Part shown: one piece after another, positions 45,628 to 56,281 of the stretch
Layout of the letters: every line of letters starts with the position of its first letter
Numbering within the stretch: the stretch's first letter is position 1
From: Pseudomonas sp. TTU2014-080ASC
GTDB taxonomy: Bacteria; Pseudomonadota; Gammaproteobacteria; Pseudomonadales; Pseudomonadaceae
Assembly (NCBI RefSeq): GCF_001446935.1
Contig: NZ_LKKK01000011.1
Location: 744,001-808,000 of the forward strand
Direction of reading: 5' to 3'
Length of the DNA: 64,000 nt
Notes under the pieces: model-generated
Seen by the model: the letters and a program-made list of their open reading frames with translations, nothing else
What the model was told of the DNA's origin: nothing
Database searches by the model: none
Made by a program: the position numbers and the translations under genes

Positions 45628-46786
45628 CAGCAAACTCCAGGCTTCCTTGTTTGGTCAGTTCCAGCAGCAGGCAGCGTGCATTGTCATCGTCCAGCCAGTT
45701 GCTGAGGTTTTCGATGTGTAGTGCGTCGGCGGCGCAGACCAGCTTCAGCAGTTCGCGGAAGCTTTCCGGAAACAGGCGGCTCTGGCCACTGGCAAACAGC
45801 ACAAGGTCTTCACCTACTTCGGACCAGGCCATGCGGGCGCTTGGGTTGCGAATGAGGATGGCGCCGTCTTGCAGGTTGGCCAGGAACTCCTCCTCTTCAA
45901 TCTCGATGCCACTGATCAACTCAGGATAGCGCGGCTCAGTCATGAATTGGCCGAACCAAGTCATCAGCAGGCGTTCGTCGCTCATATGTTCGTTGAGCAG
46001 CTTTTTCAGCCGCTCCAGAGCGTCACGCTGGATTTGCGTCGGGTCTTCTGCTGGTTGCGCGTCAGCATCGCTGTAGCGCTCTTCATCGGGCAGGAACTGG
46101 CCGAGAAAGTCAGTGAAATGGGTCAGGACTTCAGCGGCGCTCGGTGCGCGGAAGCCTACGGAATACGTCATACAATCATCCTCAGCGGTGCCACAGTGGG
46201 CCAGAAGAGGCGGCAGGTACAGCATGTCGCCAGGTTCCAGAACCCATTCATCAGTCTTGGTAAATTCAGCAAGGATCTTCAGATCCGCATGTTTGAGCAT
46301 CGGGCTATCCGAGTCGCACATCTGGCCAATCTGCCAGCGGCGCTTGCCGTAGCCCTGAAGCAGGAATACATCGTAGTTGTCGAAGTGGGGGCCAACGCTG
46401 CCGCCAGGGGCTGCGTAGCTGATCATGACGTCGTCAATGCGCCACTTCGGTAAGAACTTGAAGTCTTCAATCAGTTCGGCAACTTCAGGTACAAATTGGT
46501 CTACTGCCTGAACTAGCAAGGTCCAGTCTTTTTCCGGCAACTGGGAGAAAGCGTCTTCGGCGAAGGGGCCTCGGCGCAATTCCCAGGGATGCTCGCCATG
46601 TTCAAGCACGATGCGAGATTCGACTTCGTCTTCCAGTGCCAGTCCGGCCAGTTCGTCAGGCGAAATGGGACTTTCGAAGCCGGGAATGGCCTGGCGGACC
46701 AGCAGTGGTTTTTTCTGCCAGTAATCACGCATGAACTCGCGCGGTGTGAGGCCACCCAACAGTTGCAGCGGAGCATCAGGATTCAT
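45620..46786 (-). CDS. roxA: Ribosomal oxygenase RoxA (YcfD), 50S L16 arginine 3-hydroxylase
   Basis: A JmjC/cupin-fold 2-oxoglutarate- and iron-dependent oxygenase that hydroxylates an arginine of ribosomal protein L16 in E. coli. The 388-residue protein has the family N-terminus GLTPREFMRDYWQKKPLLVRQAIPGF, the iron-binding HxD in GPHFDNYDVFLLQ, the distal histidine in YLPPLLAHCGTAEDD, and a C-terminal winged-helix part. Length agrees with YcfD (about 373). It heads a tight operon with a GNAT gene, an unknown gene and a secretin-domain gene. purB lies about 75 bp further down on the same strand upstream direction. Confidence 0.93.
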   Translation of the reverse strand: MNPDAPLQLLGGLTPREFMRDYWQKKPLLVRQAIPGFESPISPDELAGLALEDEVESRIVLEHGEHPWELRRGPFAEDAFSQLPEKDWTLLVQAVDQFVPEVAELIEDFKFLPKWRIDDVMISYAAPGGSVGPHFDNYDVFLLQGYGKRRWQIGQMCDSDSPMLKHADLKILAEFTKTDEWVLEPGDMLYLPPLLAHCGTAEDDCMTYSVGFRAPSAAEVLTHFTDFLGQFLPDEERYSDADAQPAEDPTQIQRDALERLKKLLNEHMSDERLLMTWFGQFMTEPRYPELISGIEIEEEEFLANLQDGAILIRNPSARMAWSEVGEDLVLFASGQSRLFPESFRELLKLVCAADALHIENLSNWLDDDNARCLLLELTKQGSLEFADE

Positions 46787-46824
46787 AGCTAAGCCTTTGA
46801 AGTAAATGAAAACCCATAAATGAA

Positions 46825-46847
46825 AACGCCCGGCTCAGCCGGGCGTT
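46825..46847 (-). terminator. Terminator downstream of purB
   Basis: AACGCCCGGC-TCA-GCCGGGCGTT, a perfect 10-bp stem read leftward into TTTTCATTTATGGG. It lies 16 bp after the purB stop and isolates purB from roxA. Confidence 0.85.
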
Positions 46848-46862
46848 GAAAAGGCTGCAGCC

Positions 46863-48287
<1,425 letters not shown>

Positions 48288-48310
48288 TCATAGCCCGTGG
48301 CCGGTTTGGC

Positions 48311-49180
48311 TTAAGCCGTTTGGCTGAGTTTGCTGCGACGAATTGACAGCAGGCTAGCGCTGAAAATGAGGCCGGCACCTATTAAAGATGTGATATCAGG
48401 TGTTTCACTCCAGCGCAGCCAGGCGATTACACCTGCAAACACGATGGCTACATACGACACCGGGCCGATCAAGCCGGGAGGGGCCAGGCTATAGGCTTTA
48501 GACATGATCAGTTGGCTGGTCGTAGCAAGCACACCGATTAGCAATAGCAGGCTCAGAGTGTGTGAATCTAGAGGCTGCCATGACCAGCTCAAGGGGACTG
48601 CGGATATCAAGGCGCTGAACAGGGCGAAATAGAAGACGATTCTGGAAACAGGTTCGGTGTCGCTCATCTCGCGGATCGAAACAAATGCGAAGGCTGCGAG
48701 CATGCTGGCGGCCAACCCGACCAGTGCCTGACTGTCGAAGATGGCTGAGGAGGGTTTGGCTACCAGCATCACTCCGAGAAAGCCGATCAGGCTTGTTACG
48801 ACCATTCGCCGCGTTATCGGCTCTTTTAGCCACAGGTAAGCGAAGAGTGGGGTAAAGACCGGCGCTGCGTAGGTAAACAGCATGGCATCCGCCAGAGGCA
48901 GATTGGCCAGAGCATAAAAGAAGCAGTACATGCCGCCCAGGCCGAAGAATGTCCGCCACAGGTGCGACTTGAGGCGGCGGGTTTTCAAGGCTGCGAAGCC
49001 TTTGACCAAAACCAAGGGAATGAAAAACACGACGCCGACCAGATTCCGGGCGAAGACCACGGTTTCATTGTTGGCGCTGTCTGAGACCTCGCGTATGCCG
49101 ACGCCCATCAGGGCAAACAGCAGGGCTGACAGTGCCAACAACGCTGCGCCCTTGCCGGGCCTGGTCGCGCGTGGGCTCAT
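48311..49180 (-). CDS. EamA/DMT-superfamily membrane transporter
   Basis: A 289-residue inner-membrane protein with about ten helices in two EamA repeats, e.g. GAALLALSALLFALMGVGIREV, LADAMLFTYAAPVFTPLFAYLWLKEPITRR and LLIGVLATTSQLIMSKAYSLAPPGLIGPVSYVAIVFAGVIAWLRWSE. The family exports or imports small metabolites; the substrate is unknown. The start at 49180 lies two bases after the hflD stop and no good ribosome site precedes it, so translation may depend on hflD. An upstream frame extension to 49270 runs inside hflD and is rejected. Confidence 0.85.
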   Translation of the reverse strand: MSPRATRPGKGAALLALSALLFALMGVGIREVSDSANNETVVFARNLVGVVFFIPLVLVKGFAALKTRRLKSHLWRTFFGLGGMYCFFYALANLPLADAMLFTYAAPVFTPLFAYLWLKEPITRRMVVTSLIGFLGVMLVAKPSSAIFDSQALVGLAASMLAAFAFVSIREMSDTEPVSRIVFYFALFSALISAVPLSWSWQPLDSHTLSLLLLIGVLATTSQLIMSKAYSLAPPGLIGPVSYVAIVFAGVIAWLRWSETPDITSLIGAGLIFSASLLSIRRSKLSQTA

Positions 49181-49182
49181 AC

Positions 49183-49803
49183 TTAGCCGCGCAGTAGTGG
49201 GTAGAGTTCTTTCAGCAGTTTGTTGCGGCTGAACACCATCTGCCATCGGCTGCCGCCCAGTTGCCGCCACAGGCGTGCCGAGCGAATGCCGGCGAGCAGC
49301 AGGGCGCGGATCATTGCGGCATTGTGTGGTTGCTGTAGATGACGCATGTCACCCTGAACTTGGATGCGCTGGCGGAAGGTGCTGATGGTGTCCTGATAAA
49401 GACCACCGCAGTTGGCGATCACGTTCTCGTGGGCAGGCCCAAACATTTCCACCTGTTGCTTGACTTGATCAAGGCGAGTGCCCATTAGCTCCAGTAGATC
49501 ACCGCGTTTGTTGAGTTGGCGCTCCAGCGTCAGCAGTGCCAGTGTGTAGCGCAGCGGCGCGCGTTGCAGGCTGGCTGGATCGCGCTCCAGTGCGCCGACT
49601 AGCGCCCGGTAGCCATCTCGCAGGTACAGATCATCGCCGCCGTAAACATCTAGGGTGCTTTCAGGGTCGCGGACCAGCAGGCTGTTGATCAGACAGGTGA
49701 CGGCAGGCTCATTGACCTGACCGCTACGTGCCAGTTTGTCGACCATGTAAGCGGACTGAAATACAGCCCCGAGGGCTATCAGCTGATCGCGAATCTGGCT
49801 CAT
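49183..49803 (-). CDS. hflD: HflD homolog (high-frequency lysogenisation protein family)
   Basis: A 206-residue, mostly helical protein of the HflD family ([93 protein letters not shown]). In E. coli HflD affects phage lambda CII stability; the role in Pseudomonas is unknown. It overlaps mnmA by four bases (ATGA); mnmA-hflD-purB order is conserved widely in gammaproteobacteria, here interrupted by an EamA gene. Confidence 0.93.
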   Translation of the reverse strand: MSQIRDQLIALGAVFQSAYMVDKLARSGQVNEPAVTCLINSLLVRDPESTLDVYGGDDLYLRDGYRALVGALERDPASLQRAPLRYTLALLTLERQLNKRGDLLELMGTRLDQVKQQVEMFGPAHENVIANCGGLYQDTISTFRQRIQVQGDMRHLQQPHNAAMIRALLLAGIRSARLWRQLGGSRWQMVFSRNKLLKELYPLLRG

Positions 49804-50918
49804 GCAGTTTGATTCCGGTCGTACCAAGGTTCAGCTGTTTCGATAACGCCTCCGCCCAGGCAAACGTCTCCGTCGTAGAACACCACGGACTGGCCGGGGG
49901 TGACGGCGCGCTGTGGCTCATCAAAGGTTGCGCGGTAGCCAGTCTGGGTTTTCTCAAGCGTGCAAGCCTGATCCTGCTGGCGGTAGCGAACTTTTGCGGT
50001 CAGCATTTTCGGGCTGCTGAGTTCTACGGGGTTGACCCAGTATATTTCCGAAGCCAGCAGTGAGCGGCTGAACAGCCAGGGGTGATCGTTGCCTTGGCCA
50101 ACTATGAGTACATTGCGCTCCAAGTCTTTGTGCAGTACGTACCAAGGTTCGTCACTGGCGTCTTTCATGCCGCCAATCCCCAAGCCCTGACGTTGACCGA
50201 TGGTGTGGTACATCAGGCCATGATGGCGGCCGATGATTTCACCTTTGGTGGTTTCGATATTGCCGGGCTGGGCAGGTAGGTACTGCTTGAGGAAGTCGCT
50301 GAAACGACGTTCTCCGATAAAGCAGATGCCGGTTGAGTCTTTCTTTTTTGCGGTGGCGAGTTGGTACATCTCCGCAATGGCGCGGACTTCCGGTTTTTCC
50401 AGTTCGCCAACCGGGAACAGGGTTTTGGCCAGCTGCTCGCCGCCAACTGCGTGCAGGAAGTAGCTTTGATCCTTGTTTGGGTCGAGGCCTTTGAGCAGCT
50501 GGGTCTGCCCGTCGATGTCGCGGCGGCGCACGTAGTGGCCGGTGGCGATCAGGTCGGCACCTAGCGATAAGGCGTAATCAAGGAAGGCTTTGAACTTGAT
50601 TTCACGGTTGCAGAGGATGTCCGGGTTGGGGGTGCGTCCGGCTTTGTATTCGGCCAGAAAGTGTTCGAACACATTGTCCCAATACTCGGCTGCGAAGTTG
50701 GCGGTGTGTAGCTTGATGCCGATTTTGTCGCAGACCGCCTGAGCATCGGCCAAGTCATCCATGGCTGTGCAGTATTCGGTGCCGTCGTCTTCATCCCAGT
50801 TCTTCATGAACAGGCCTTCGACCTGATATCCCTGTTCCAGAAGGAGGAGGGCAGAAACGGACGAGTCGACTCCGCCGGACATGCCGACGATCACGCGTTG
50901 AGTGCTAGGTGCTTGCAT
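49800..50918 (-). CDS. mnmA: tRNA 2-thiouridylase MnmA
   Basis: MnmA thiolates uridine 34 of Lys, Glu and Gln tRNAs. The 372-residue protein has the ATP-binding PP-loop [15 protein letters not shown] and the two catalytic cysteines in [12 protein letters not shown] and [12 protein letters not shown]. The middle block [13 protein letters not shown] and the C-terminal beta-barrel ([19 protein letters not shown]) are typical. Length agrees with the family (about 365-375). It starts the mnmA-hflD-EamA set and follows a Nudix gene by 71 bp. Confidence 0.97.
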   Translation of the reverse strand: MQAPSTQRVIVGMSGGVDSSVSALLLLEQGYQVEGLFMKNWDEDDGTEYCTAMDDLADAQAVCDKIGIKLHTANFAAEYWDNVFEHFLAEYKAGRTPNPDILCNREIKFKAFLDYALSLGADLIATGHYVRRRDIDGQTQLLKGLDPNKDQSYFLHAVGGEQLAKTLFPVGELEKPEVRAIAEMYQLATAKKKDSTGICFIGERRFSDFLKQYLPAQPGNIETTKGEIIGRHHGLMYHTIGQRQGLGIGGMKDASDEPWYVLHKDLERNVLIVGQGNDHPWLFSRSLLASEIYWVNPVELSSPKMLTAKVRYRQQDQACTLEKTQTGYRATFDEPQRAVTPGQSVVFYDGDVCLGGGVIETAEPWYDRNQTA

Positions 50919-50989
50919 AAAGGTCTGTGAGTGAAGCCTGAAAGCCGGTCAGTCTACCAGAAACCGTCGCGATGGCATCTGGCATGCGC

Positions 50990-51430
50990 TCAGTCGCGCA
51001 CCAGCTCGAGAGGGCCAGTTGAGCCGCGTAGATAGTCATCGATGCAGCGGATGATCAACTCACTACGGCAGCGCTCGGCTTGGGTTACAAGTTCGTCTCG
51101 GCTGAGCCATAGGGTGCGGTTGATCCCTTCGTCCAGCTGCCGGTGCGGGTCATGCTGGAGGGCTTTGGCTGTAAAACAGACACGCTGGTAAGTCACGCCA
51201 TTACTCGGTGCGGTATACAGGTAAATGCCGAGGAAACCAGTCAGTTCGACATCCCAGCCAGTTTCTTCGAGGGTCTCGCGAATGGCGGCTTGGCGCAGTG
51301 TTTCATTGGCTTCGAGGTGGCCGGCCGGCTGGTTGAGCACAAGGCGGCCTGCTTTTAGCTCTTCGACCAGAAGAAATGTGCCATCGCGTTCAACAACAGT
51401 GGCAACGGTAATGTGTGGGGTCCAGTCCAT
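50990..51430 (-). CDS. nudJ: Nudix hydrolase, NudJ-like
   Basis: A 146-residue Nudix protein with the box GHLEANETLRQAAIRETLEETGWDVE. Position upstream of mnmA and the blocks HITVATVVERDGTFLLVEE and PAGHLEANE match NudJ (thiamine pyrophosphate / phosphatase-type Nudix) of E. coli, which also precedes mnmA. The reaction is inferred from that orthology. Confidence 0.85.
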   Translation of the reverse strand: MDWTPHITVATVVERDGTFLLVEELKAGRLVLNQPAGHLEANETLRQAAIRETLEETGWDVELTGFLGIYLYTAPSNGVTYQRVCFTAKALQHDPHRQLDEGINRTLWLSRDELVTQAERCRSELIIRCIDDYLRGSTGPLELVRD

Positions 51431-51460
51431 GTTTACTCTCGCAAGCAGGATTTCATATAC

Positions 51461-51484
51461 AAAAACCCCGGCACTGGGCCGGGG
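51461..51484 (-). terminator. Rho-independent terminator after the monomeric idh gene
   Basis: CCCCGGC-ACTGG-GCCGGGG read leftward into a five-T run, 22 bp past the idh stop. Confidence 0.85.
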
Positions 51485-51506
51485 CTTCTGCTGTATGGCT
51501 TAAGCG

Positions 51507-53732
51507 TTACTTCAGGGCTGCCAGTGCAGCATTGAAGGTGGCGCTCGGGCGCATTACCTGGCTGGTTTTCTCCGGGTTGGAGCGGTAGTAGCCGCCGATG
51601 TCGGCTGGTTTGCCTTGTACGGCAGCCAGTTCGGCAACGATGGTGGCTTCTTGCTCGGTCAGGGTCTTGGCCAGTGGAGTGAACTGAGCTTTCAGTTCGG
51701 CGTTTTCGTCCTGAGCGGCCAGAGCCTGTGCCCAGTACAGCGCCAAGTAGAAGTGGCTGCCACGGTTGTCCAGCTCGCCGACTTTGCGGGCTGGCGACTT
51801 GTTATTGTCGAGCAGCTTGCCGGTCGCTTCGTCCAGGGTCTTGCCGAGGATTTTGGCTTTGTCGTTGCCAGTTTTGATGCCTGTTTCTTCCAGGGATACA
51901 GCCAGGGCCAGGAATTCACCCAGTGAGTCCCAGCGCAGGTAGTTTTCTTCTACCAGCTGCTGAACGTGCTTAGGTGCGGAGCCGCCTGCGCCAGTTTCGT
52001 ACATGCCGCCACCGGCCATCAGAGGCACGATAGAGAGCATTTTGGCGGAGGTGCCCAGTTCCATGATCGGGAACAGGTCGGTCAGGTAGTCGCGCAGTAC
52101 GTTGCCGGTCACGGAAATGGTGTCCAGGCCACGGATCATACGCTCCATGGATACACGAATGGCTTCGTTGTAGCCCATCATGCGGATATCCAGACCTGTC
52201 AGGTCGTGATCTTTGAGATACAGCTCAACCTTCTTCTGCAGTTCGCGGTCGTGAGCGCGCTCTGGGTCCAGCCAGAAGATGGCCGGGGTGTTGGATTGAC
52301 GGGCGCGGTTGACGGCCAGTTTCACCCAGTCACGGATCGGGGCATCTTTGGTCTGGCAAGCGCGCCAGATGTCGCCAGCCTCAACTTCGTGCTGCATCAG
52401 TACGGTGCCATCAGCCAGAACAACGCGCATGGTGCCGTCGGCACTCATTTCGAAGGTCTTGTCGTGAGAGCCGTACTCTTCGGCTTTCTGCGCCATCAGG
52501 CCAACGTTCGGTACGCTGCCCATGGTGGTTGGGTCAAATGCGCCGTTGGTTTTGCAGAAGTTGATCATTTCCTGGTAGATGCGGGCGTAAGTGCTTTCCG
52601 GCATTACCGCTTTGGTGTCTTTCTGCTTACCGTCTTTACCCCACATCTGGCCGGAGTTACGGATCATGGCCGGCATGGAGGCGTCAACGATAACGTCGCT
52701 CGGGATGTGCAGGTTGGTGATGCCTTTGACGGAGTCAACCATCGCCATTTCCGGGCGCTCGCTGTAGCAGGCGTGCAGGTCCTGGAGGATTTCTTCCTGC
52801 TGGGAGGCTGGCAGGACTTTGATCTTGTCGTAGACGCTGCTGATGCCGTTGTTCGGGTTCACGCCCAGCTCTTCAAAGAGCTTGCCGTGTTTCTCGAACG
52901 CGCTCTTGTAGTACACGCTTACTGCGTGACCAAACACGATCGGGTGAGAAACTTTCATCATGGTCGCCTTGACGTGCAGGGACCACATAACGCCAGTTTC
53001 TTTACAGTCTTGCAGGGTGCGCTCAAAGAAGTCGCGCAGTTTGCGGCAGCTCATGAACATGCTGTCGATAACTTCGCCTTCTTGCAGAGCCAGTTCTTTT
53101 TTGACTTCGACTTTGCCGTCTTTGCTGACGAACTCGATGCGAACGTCACCAGCTTTGTCCATGGTGATGGATTGTTCGCTGGAGAAGAAGTCGCCACCGC
53201 GCATGTAGTCGGCGTGGGATTGCGAAGCCATGCTCCACTTGCCCATTGAGTGTGGGTGCTTGCGGGCGTAGGCCTTTACCGCAGCCGGGGCGCGGCGATC
53301 AGAGTTACCTTCGCGCAGAACCGGGTTTACCGCGCTGCCCAGAATTTTAGCGTAACGGGCGCGAATTTCTTTTTCGGCGTCAGTCTGCGGGTCTTCGGGG
53401 AAGTTCGGGATGTCGTAACCCAGTGCTTGCAGCTCGGCGATGGCGCCTTTGAGCTGAGGTACGGAAGCGCTGATGTTAGGGAGTTTGATGATGTTGGCTT
53501 CTGGCTGGGTGGCCAGAACGGCCAGCTTGGCCAGGTCGTCTTCTACGCGTTTTTCGGCGGGCAGCTGGTCGGCAAATGCTGCCAGGATGCGGCCTGCAAG
53601 CGAAATGTCGCTGGTTTCTACGGAAATGTCTGCCGATGCGGCGAAGGCTTCAACAATTGGTAGAAGCGAGTAGGTGGCAAGGGCTGGAGCTTCGTCGGTG
53701 AAGGTGTAAACAATCTTCGAAGGGGTGGACAT
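51507..53732 (-). CDS. idh: NADP-dependent isocitrate dehydrogenase, monomeric type
   Basis: Oxidative decarboxylation of isocitrate to 2-oxoglutarate in the TCA cycle. The 741-residue length marks the monomeric (type II) enzyme. Recognisable blocks are [19 protein letters not shown] at the start, [19 protein letters not shown] and [64 protein letters not shown] and [19 protein letters not shown]. It is divergent from the homodimeric enzyme at 54100 and shares with it a 367-bp control region. The same pair occurs in P. aeruginosa. Confidence 0.97.
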   Translation of the reverse strand: MSTPSKIVYTFTDEAPALATYSLLPIVEAFAASADISVETSDISLAGRILAAFADQLPAEKRVEDDLAKLAVLATQPEANIIKLPNISASVPQLKGAIAELQALGYDIPNFPEDPQTDAEKEIRARYAKILGSAVNPVLREGNSDRRAPAAVKAYARKHPHSMGKWSMASQSHADYMRGGDFFSSEQSITMDKAGDVRIEFVSKDGKVEVKKELALQEGEVIDSMFMSCRKLRDFFERTLQDCKETGVMWSLHVKATMMKVSHPIVFGHAVSVYYKSAFEKHGKLFEELGVNPNNGISSVYDKIKVLPASQQEEILQDLHACYSERPEMAMVDSVKGITNLHIPSDVIVDASMPAMIRNSGQMWGKDGKQKDTKAVMPESTYARIYQEMINFCKTNGAFDPTTMGSVPNVGLMAQKAEEYGSHDKTFEMSADGTMRVVLADGTVLMQHEVEAGDIWRACQTKDAPIRDWVKLAVNRARQSNTPAIFWLDPERAHDRELQKKVELYLKDHDLTGLDIRMMGYNEAIRVSMERMIRGLDTISVTGNVLRDYLTDLFPIMELGTSAKMLSIVPLMAGGGMYETGAGGSAPKHVQQLVEENYLRWDSLGEFLALAVSLEETGIKTGNDKAKILGKTLDEATGKLLDNNKSPARKVGELDNRGSHFYLALYWAQALAAQDENAELKAQFTPLAKTLTEQEATIVAELAAVQGKPADIGGYYRSNPEKTSQVMRPSATFNAALAALK

Positions 53733-54099
53733 GTACGGTTAACTCTCTTCTTAGCTGTGCGTGCACAGAAACTCGACGGCGCTGGTAAGCACAGAGGTCT
53801 GCGGGTAGCAGTAACACACATCGAGGACTCGCCGCGGTGATGATGGATGCACCAGTAGAGGGTCGAGCATTTCGAACAGATGAACCATGATATTGGCCAG
53901 CTGTTACAAGAGGCCGGAGTCTCGTGCGAGACGGTGGCCCCTTATGACTTGTTAGTCATGAGCGGGAGTATACCACTGCGGTGGCATGTCGCAGAGTGTT
54001 CTTGTAAAAGAGATATGATTCTATGGTCGTAGGGGGCAGATTTCGCTACTCTCGGTGGCGAGATTGCTGTTTTTAACAACAACGAAAACGGAGTCCAGC
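53733..54099. promoter_or_regulatory. 367-bp divergent control region between the two isocitrate dehydrogenase genes
   Basis: No gene was found here. Two inverted repeats lie close together: GGCC-GGA-GTCTCG-TG-CGAGAC-GGT-GGCC (53912-53939) and ATGACT-TGTT-AGTCAT (53944-53959). Promoters for both genes should be here, but I could not set a convincing -35/-10 pair. The repeats may be operator or transcript structures. Confidence 0.5.
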
Positions 54100-55356
54100 A
54101 TGGGATACCAAAAGATCCAGGTGCCTGCCACCGGTGACAAAATCACCGTTAATGATGATTCATCCCTGAATGTGCCCAACAATCCCATCATTCCTTATAT
54201 CGAAGGTGATGGCATTGGTGTTGATATCAGTCCTGTCATGATTAGCGTCGTGGATGCTGCTGTTGAAAAGGCTTACGGTGGCCAGCGCAAAATCTCTTGG
54301 ATGGAGGTGTACGCAGGTGAGAAGGCCACGCAGGTTTACGATGCAGACACGTGGCTGCCTCAGGAAACACTGGATGCAGTAAAAGATTACGTGGTGTCCA
54401 TCAAGGGCCCGCTGACCACTCCGGTCGGTGGAGGAATCCGATCGTTGAACGTTGCGCTGCGTCAGCAGCTTGACCTCTATGTGTGTCTGCGCCCAGTGCG
54501 CTGGTTTGAAGGGGTCCCGAGCCCGGTCAAGAAACCGGGTGATGTCGATATGACAATCTTCCGCGAAAACTCTGAGGATATTTACGCGGGTATCGAGTGG
54601 AAGGCTGGCTCGCCTGAGGCTAATAAAGTCATTAAGTTCCTTAAAGAGGAAATGGGTGTTACCAAGATCCGTTTTGATGAGGATTGCGGTATCGGCGTCA
54701 AGCCAGTTTCGAAGGCTGGCACTAAGCGTCTGGCGCGCAAGGCGCTGCAGTATGCCGTTGATAACAACCGCTCTTCGCTGACCATCGTGCATAAAGGCAA
54801 CATCATGAAGTTCACCGAGGGTGCCTTCAAGGAGTGGGCCTATGAGGTTGCGGCTGAGGAATTTGGGGCAACGCTGCTGGATGGCGGTCCTTGGATGCAG
54901 TTCAAAAACCCGAAGACTGGGAAGAACATCATCGTCAAAGATGCTATCGCTGATGCAATGCTTCAGCAGATCCTATTGCGTCCAGCTGAATATGACGTGA
55001 TCGCAACGCTAAACCTTAATGGAGACTACCTCTCCGATGCCCTTGCTGCCGAAGTGGGCGGTATTGGCATTGCGCCGGGGGCTAACCTGTCTGACACCGT
55101 TGCTATGTTTGAGGCGACACACGGCACCGCGCCGAAGTACGCGGGTAAGGATCAGGTCAATCCGGGATCATTGATTCTCTCAGCAGAGATGATGCTGCGT
55201 CATATGGGCTGGGTGGAGGCTGCTGATCTGATTATTAAAGGCATGAATGGCGCAATCGCTGCCAAAACCGTGACCTACGACTTCGAGCGTTTAATGGAAG
55301 GCGCGACTCTGCTGTCCAGCTCGGCATTCGGGGAGGCGGTTGTCTCACATATGTAA
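54100..55356 (+). CDS. icd: NADP-dependent isocitrate dehydrogenase, homodimeric type
   Basis: The E. coli-type NADP enzyme, 418 residues. Markers are [17 protein letters not shown], the substrate-binding loop [22 protein letters not shown] with the phosphorylatable serine in [45 protein letters not shown] and the C-terminal [19 protein letters not shown]. The serine in that loop is the site that AceK phosphorylates in E. coli; no aceK lies in the window. The start at 54100 (CGGAG upstream) gives the usual MGYQKI; an upstream in-frame start at 54055 lacks a ribosome site. Confidence 0.97.
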   Translation: MGYQKIQVPATGDKITVNDDSSLNVPNNPIIPYIEGDGIGVDISPVMISVVDAAVEKAYGGQRKISWMEVYAGEKATQVYDADTWLPQETLDAVKDYVVSIKGPLTTPVGGGIRSLNVALRQQLDLYVCLRPVRWFEGVPSPVKKPGDVDMTIFRENSEDIYAGIEWKAGSPEANKVIKFLKEEMGVTKIRFDEDCGIGVKPVSKAGTKRLARKALQYAVDNNRSSLTIVHKGNIMKFTEGAFKEWAYEVAAEEFGATLLDGGPWMQFKNPKTGKNIIVKDAIADAMLQQILLRPAEYDVIATLNLNGDYLSDALAAEVGGIGIAPGANLSDTVAMFEATHGTAPKYAGKDQVNPGSLILSAEMMLRHMGWVEAADLIIKGMNGAIAAKTVTYDFERLMEGATLLSSSAFGEAVVSHM

Positions 55357-55363
55357 GGGGCAA

Positions 55364-55397
55364 AAAATAAGGCCGGTCATTGACCGGCCTTTTTATT
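55364..55397 (+). terminator. Bidirectional terminator between icd and cspD
   Basis: AAGGCCGGTC-ATT-GACCGGCCTT, 10-bp stem, then TTTATTT rightward and TTATTTTTTG leftward. It serves both convergent genes. Confidence 0.92.
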
Positions 55398-55415
55398 TCA
55401 AATCGGAGTGACGAA

Positions 55416-55661
55416 CTACGCTTCCCCTTGGCTAGGGTCCGCTTGTTCGGCAGCTGCGCTTGGGGCACTGATATTAACTGCGTGGAGCCCCTTGGGACCC
55501 TGAATAATATCAAAGCTCACAGGCTGTCCAGCCTTGAGCGTTTTGTAGCCATCCATCTGAATGGCGGAGTAGTGGGCGAACAGGTCCTCATCTCGACCAT
55601 CGGCCAGGATGAACCCATAGCCTTTGGCGTTGTTGAACCACTTGACCTTACCGCTAACCAT
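55416..55661 (-). CDS. cspD: Cold-shock-domain protein CspD
   Basis: An 81-residue protein: one cold-shock domain with RNP1 KGYGFI and RNP2-like DLFAHYSAI, starting GKVKWFNNAKGYGFI, plus an alanine-rich C-terminal tail. CspD binds single-stranded nucleic acid and inhibits replication initiation in E. coli. The start at 55661 has GAGGG upstream; in-frame ATG codons further up (55706, 55688) lack one. It is divergent from clpS, as in many proteobacteria, and in E. coli is stationary-phase expressed and Lon-degraded. Confidence 0.93.
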   Translation of the reverse strand: MVSGKVKWFNNAKGYGFILADGRDEDLFAHYSAIQMDGYKTLKAGQPVSFDIIQGPKGLHAVNISAPSAAAEQADPSQGEA

Positions 55662-55890
55662 GCTGATATCCCTCTGCAAGGACTCCATCACTGGAGTATC
55701 ATCCACTTCTGTTTCGCACTTTGCCGGACGGACCGGTCAATCTTGCGAAGCACCTTAATACCCCAAACGGGTATTCATTGTTTGTAACATCCTTTGGCCG
55801 ATAGTCAAGGCAGTGCCTTGAATGGTTTTGACGCCGATCAAGCTCCGTCTATCCCTTCAGTCAATTTGTCTATCAATGAAACTATCCAGC

Positions 55891-56253
55891 ATGCATGAAG
55901 ACCGCGAGATTCGACTAACATTCAATCAGGATCGCTCTGAAGAGCATGAAGACGACAGTTTTGGCGTTGCAATTCAAGAGTCAAAACCTGCTCTTCAGAA
56001 ACCTCCAATGTATAAAGTGATCTTGTTAAATGATGACTACACCCCCATGGATTTTGTGGTGGAGGTGCTGGAGGTGTTTTTTAACCTGAATCGTGAGTTG
56101 GCAACTAAGATCATGCTCACTGTCCATACGGAAGGTAGGGCAGTTTGCGGGTTATATACTCGGGATATAGCTGAAACCAAAGCGATGCAAGTGAATCAAT
56201 ATGCGAGAGAGAGCCAGCATCCGCTACTCTGTGAAATAGAGAAGGACGGTTAA
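55891..56253 (+). CDS. clpS: ClpS, ClpA adaptor for N-end-rule substrates
   Basis: A small adaptor that binds proteins with primary destabilising N-terminal residues and hands them to ClpAP. The 120-residue product has the ClpA-binding, ligand-pocket block [25 protein letters not shown], then [30 protein letters not shown] and the family C-terminus [11 protein letters not shown]. The start at 55891 gives a leader length like other Pseudomonas ClpS; an ATG at 55876 is an alternative and neither has a good ribosome site. It is 28 bp upstream of clpA. Confidence 0.95.
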   Translation: MHEDREIRLTFNQDRSEEHEDDSFGVAIQESKPALQKPPMYKVILLNDDYTPMDFVVEVLEVFFNLNRELATKIMLTVHTEGRAVCGLYTRDIAETKAMQVNQYARESQHPLLCEIEKDG

Positions 56254-56281
56254 GTCCGGCCACGTGGCATGAGGTGAAGCT

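Noticed and set aside
51966-53249. 427-codon rightward frame opposite monomeric idh
   Set aside because: It mirrors the third-position bias of idh and shows no domain or ribosome site.
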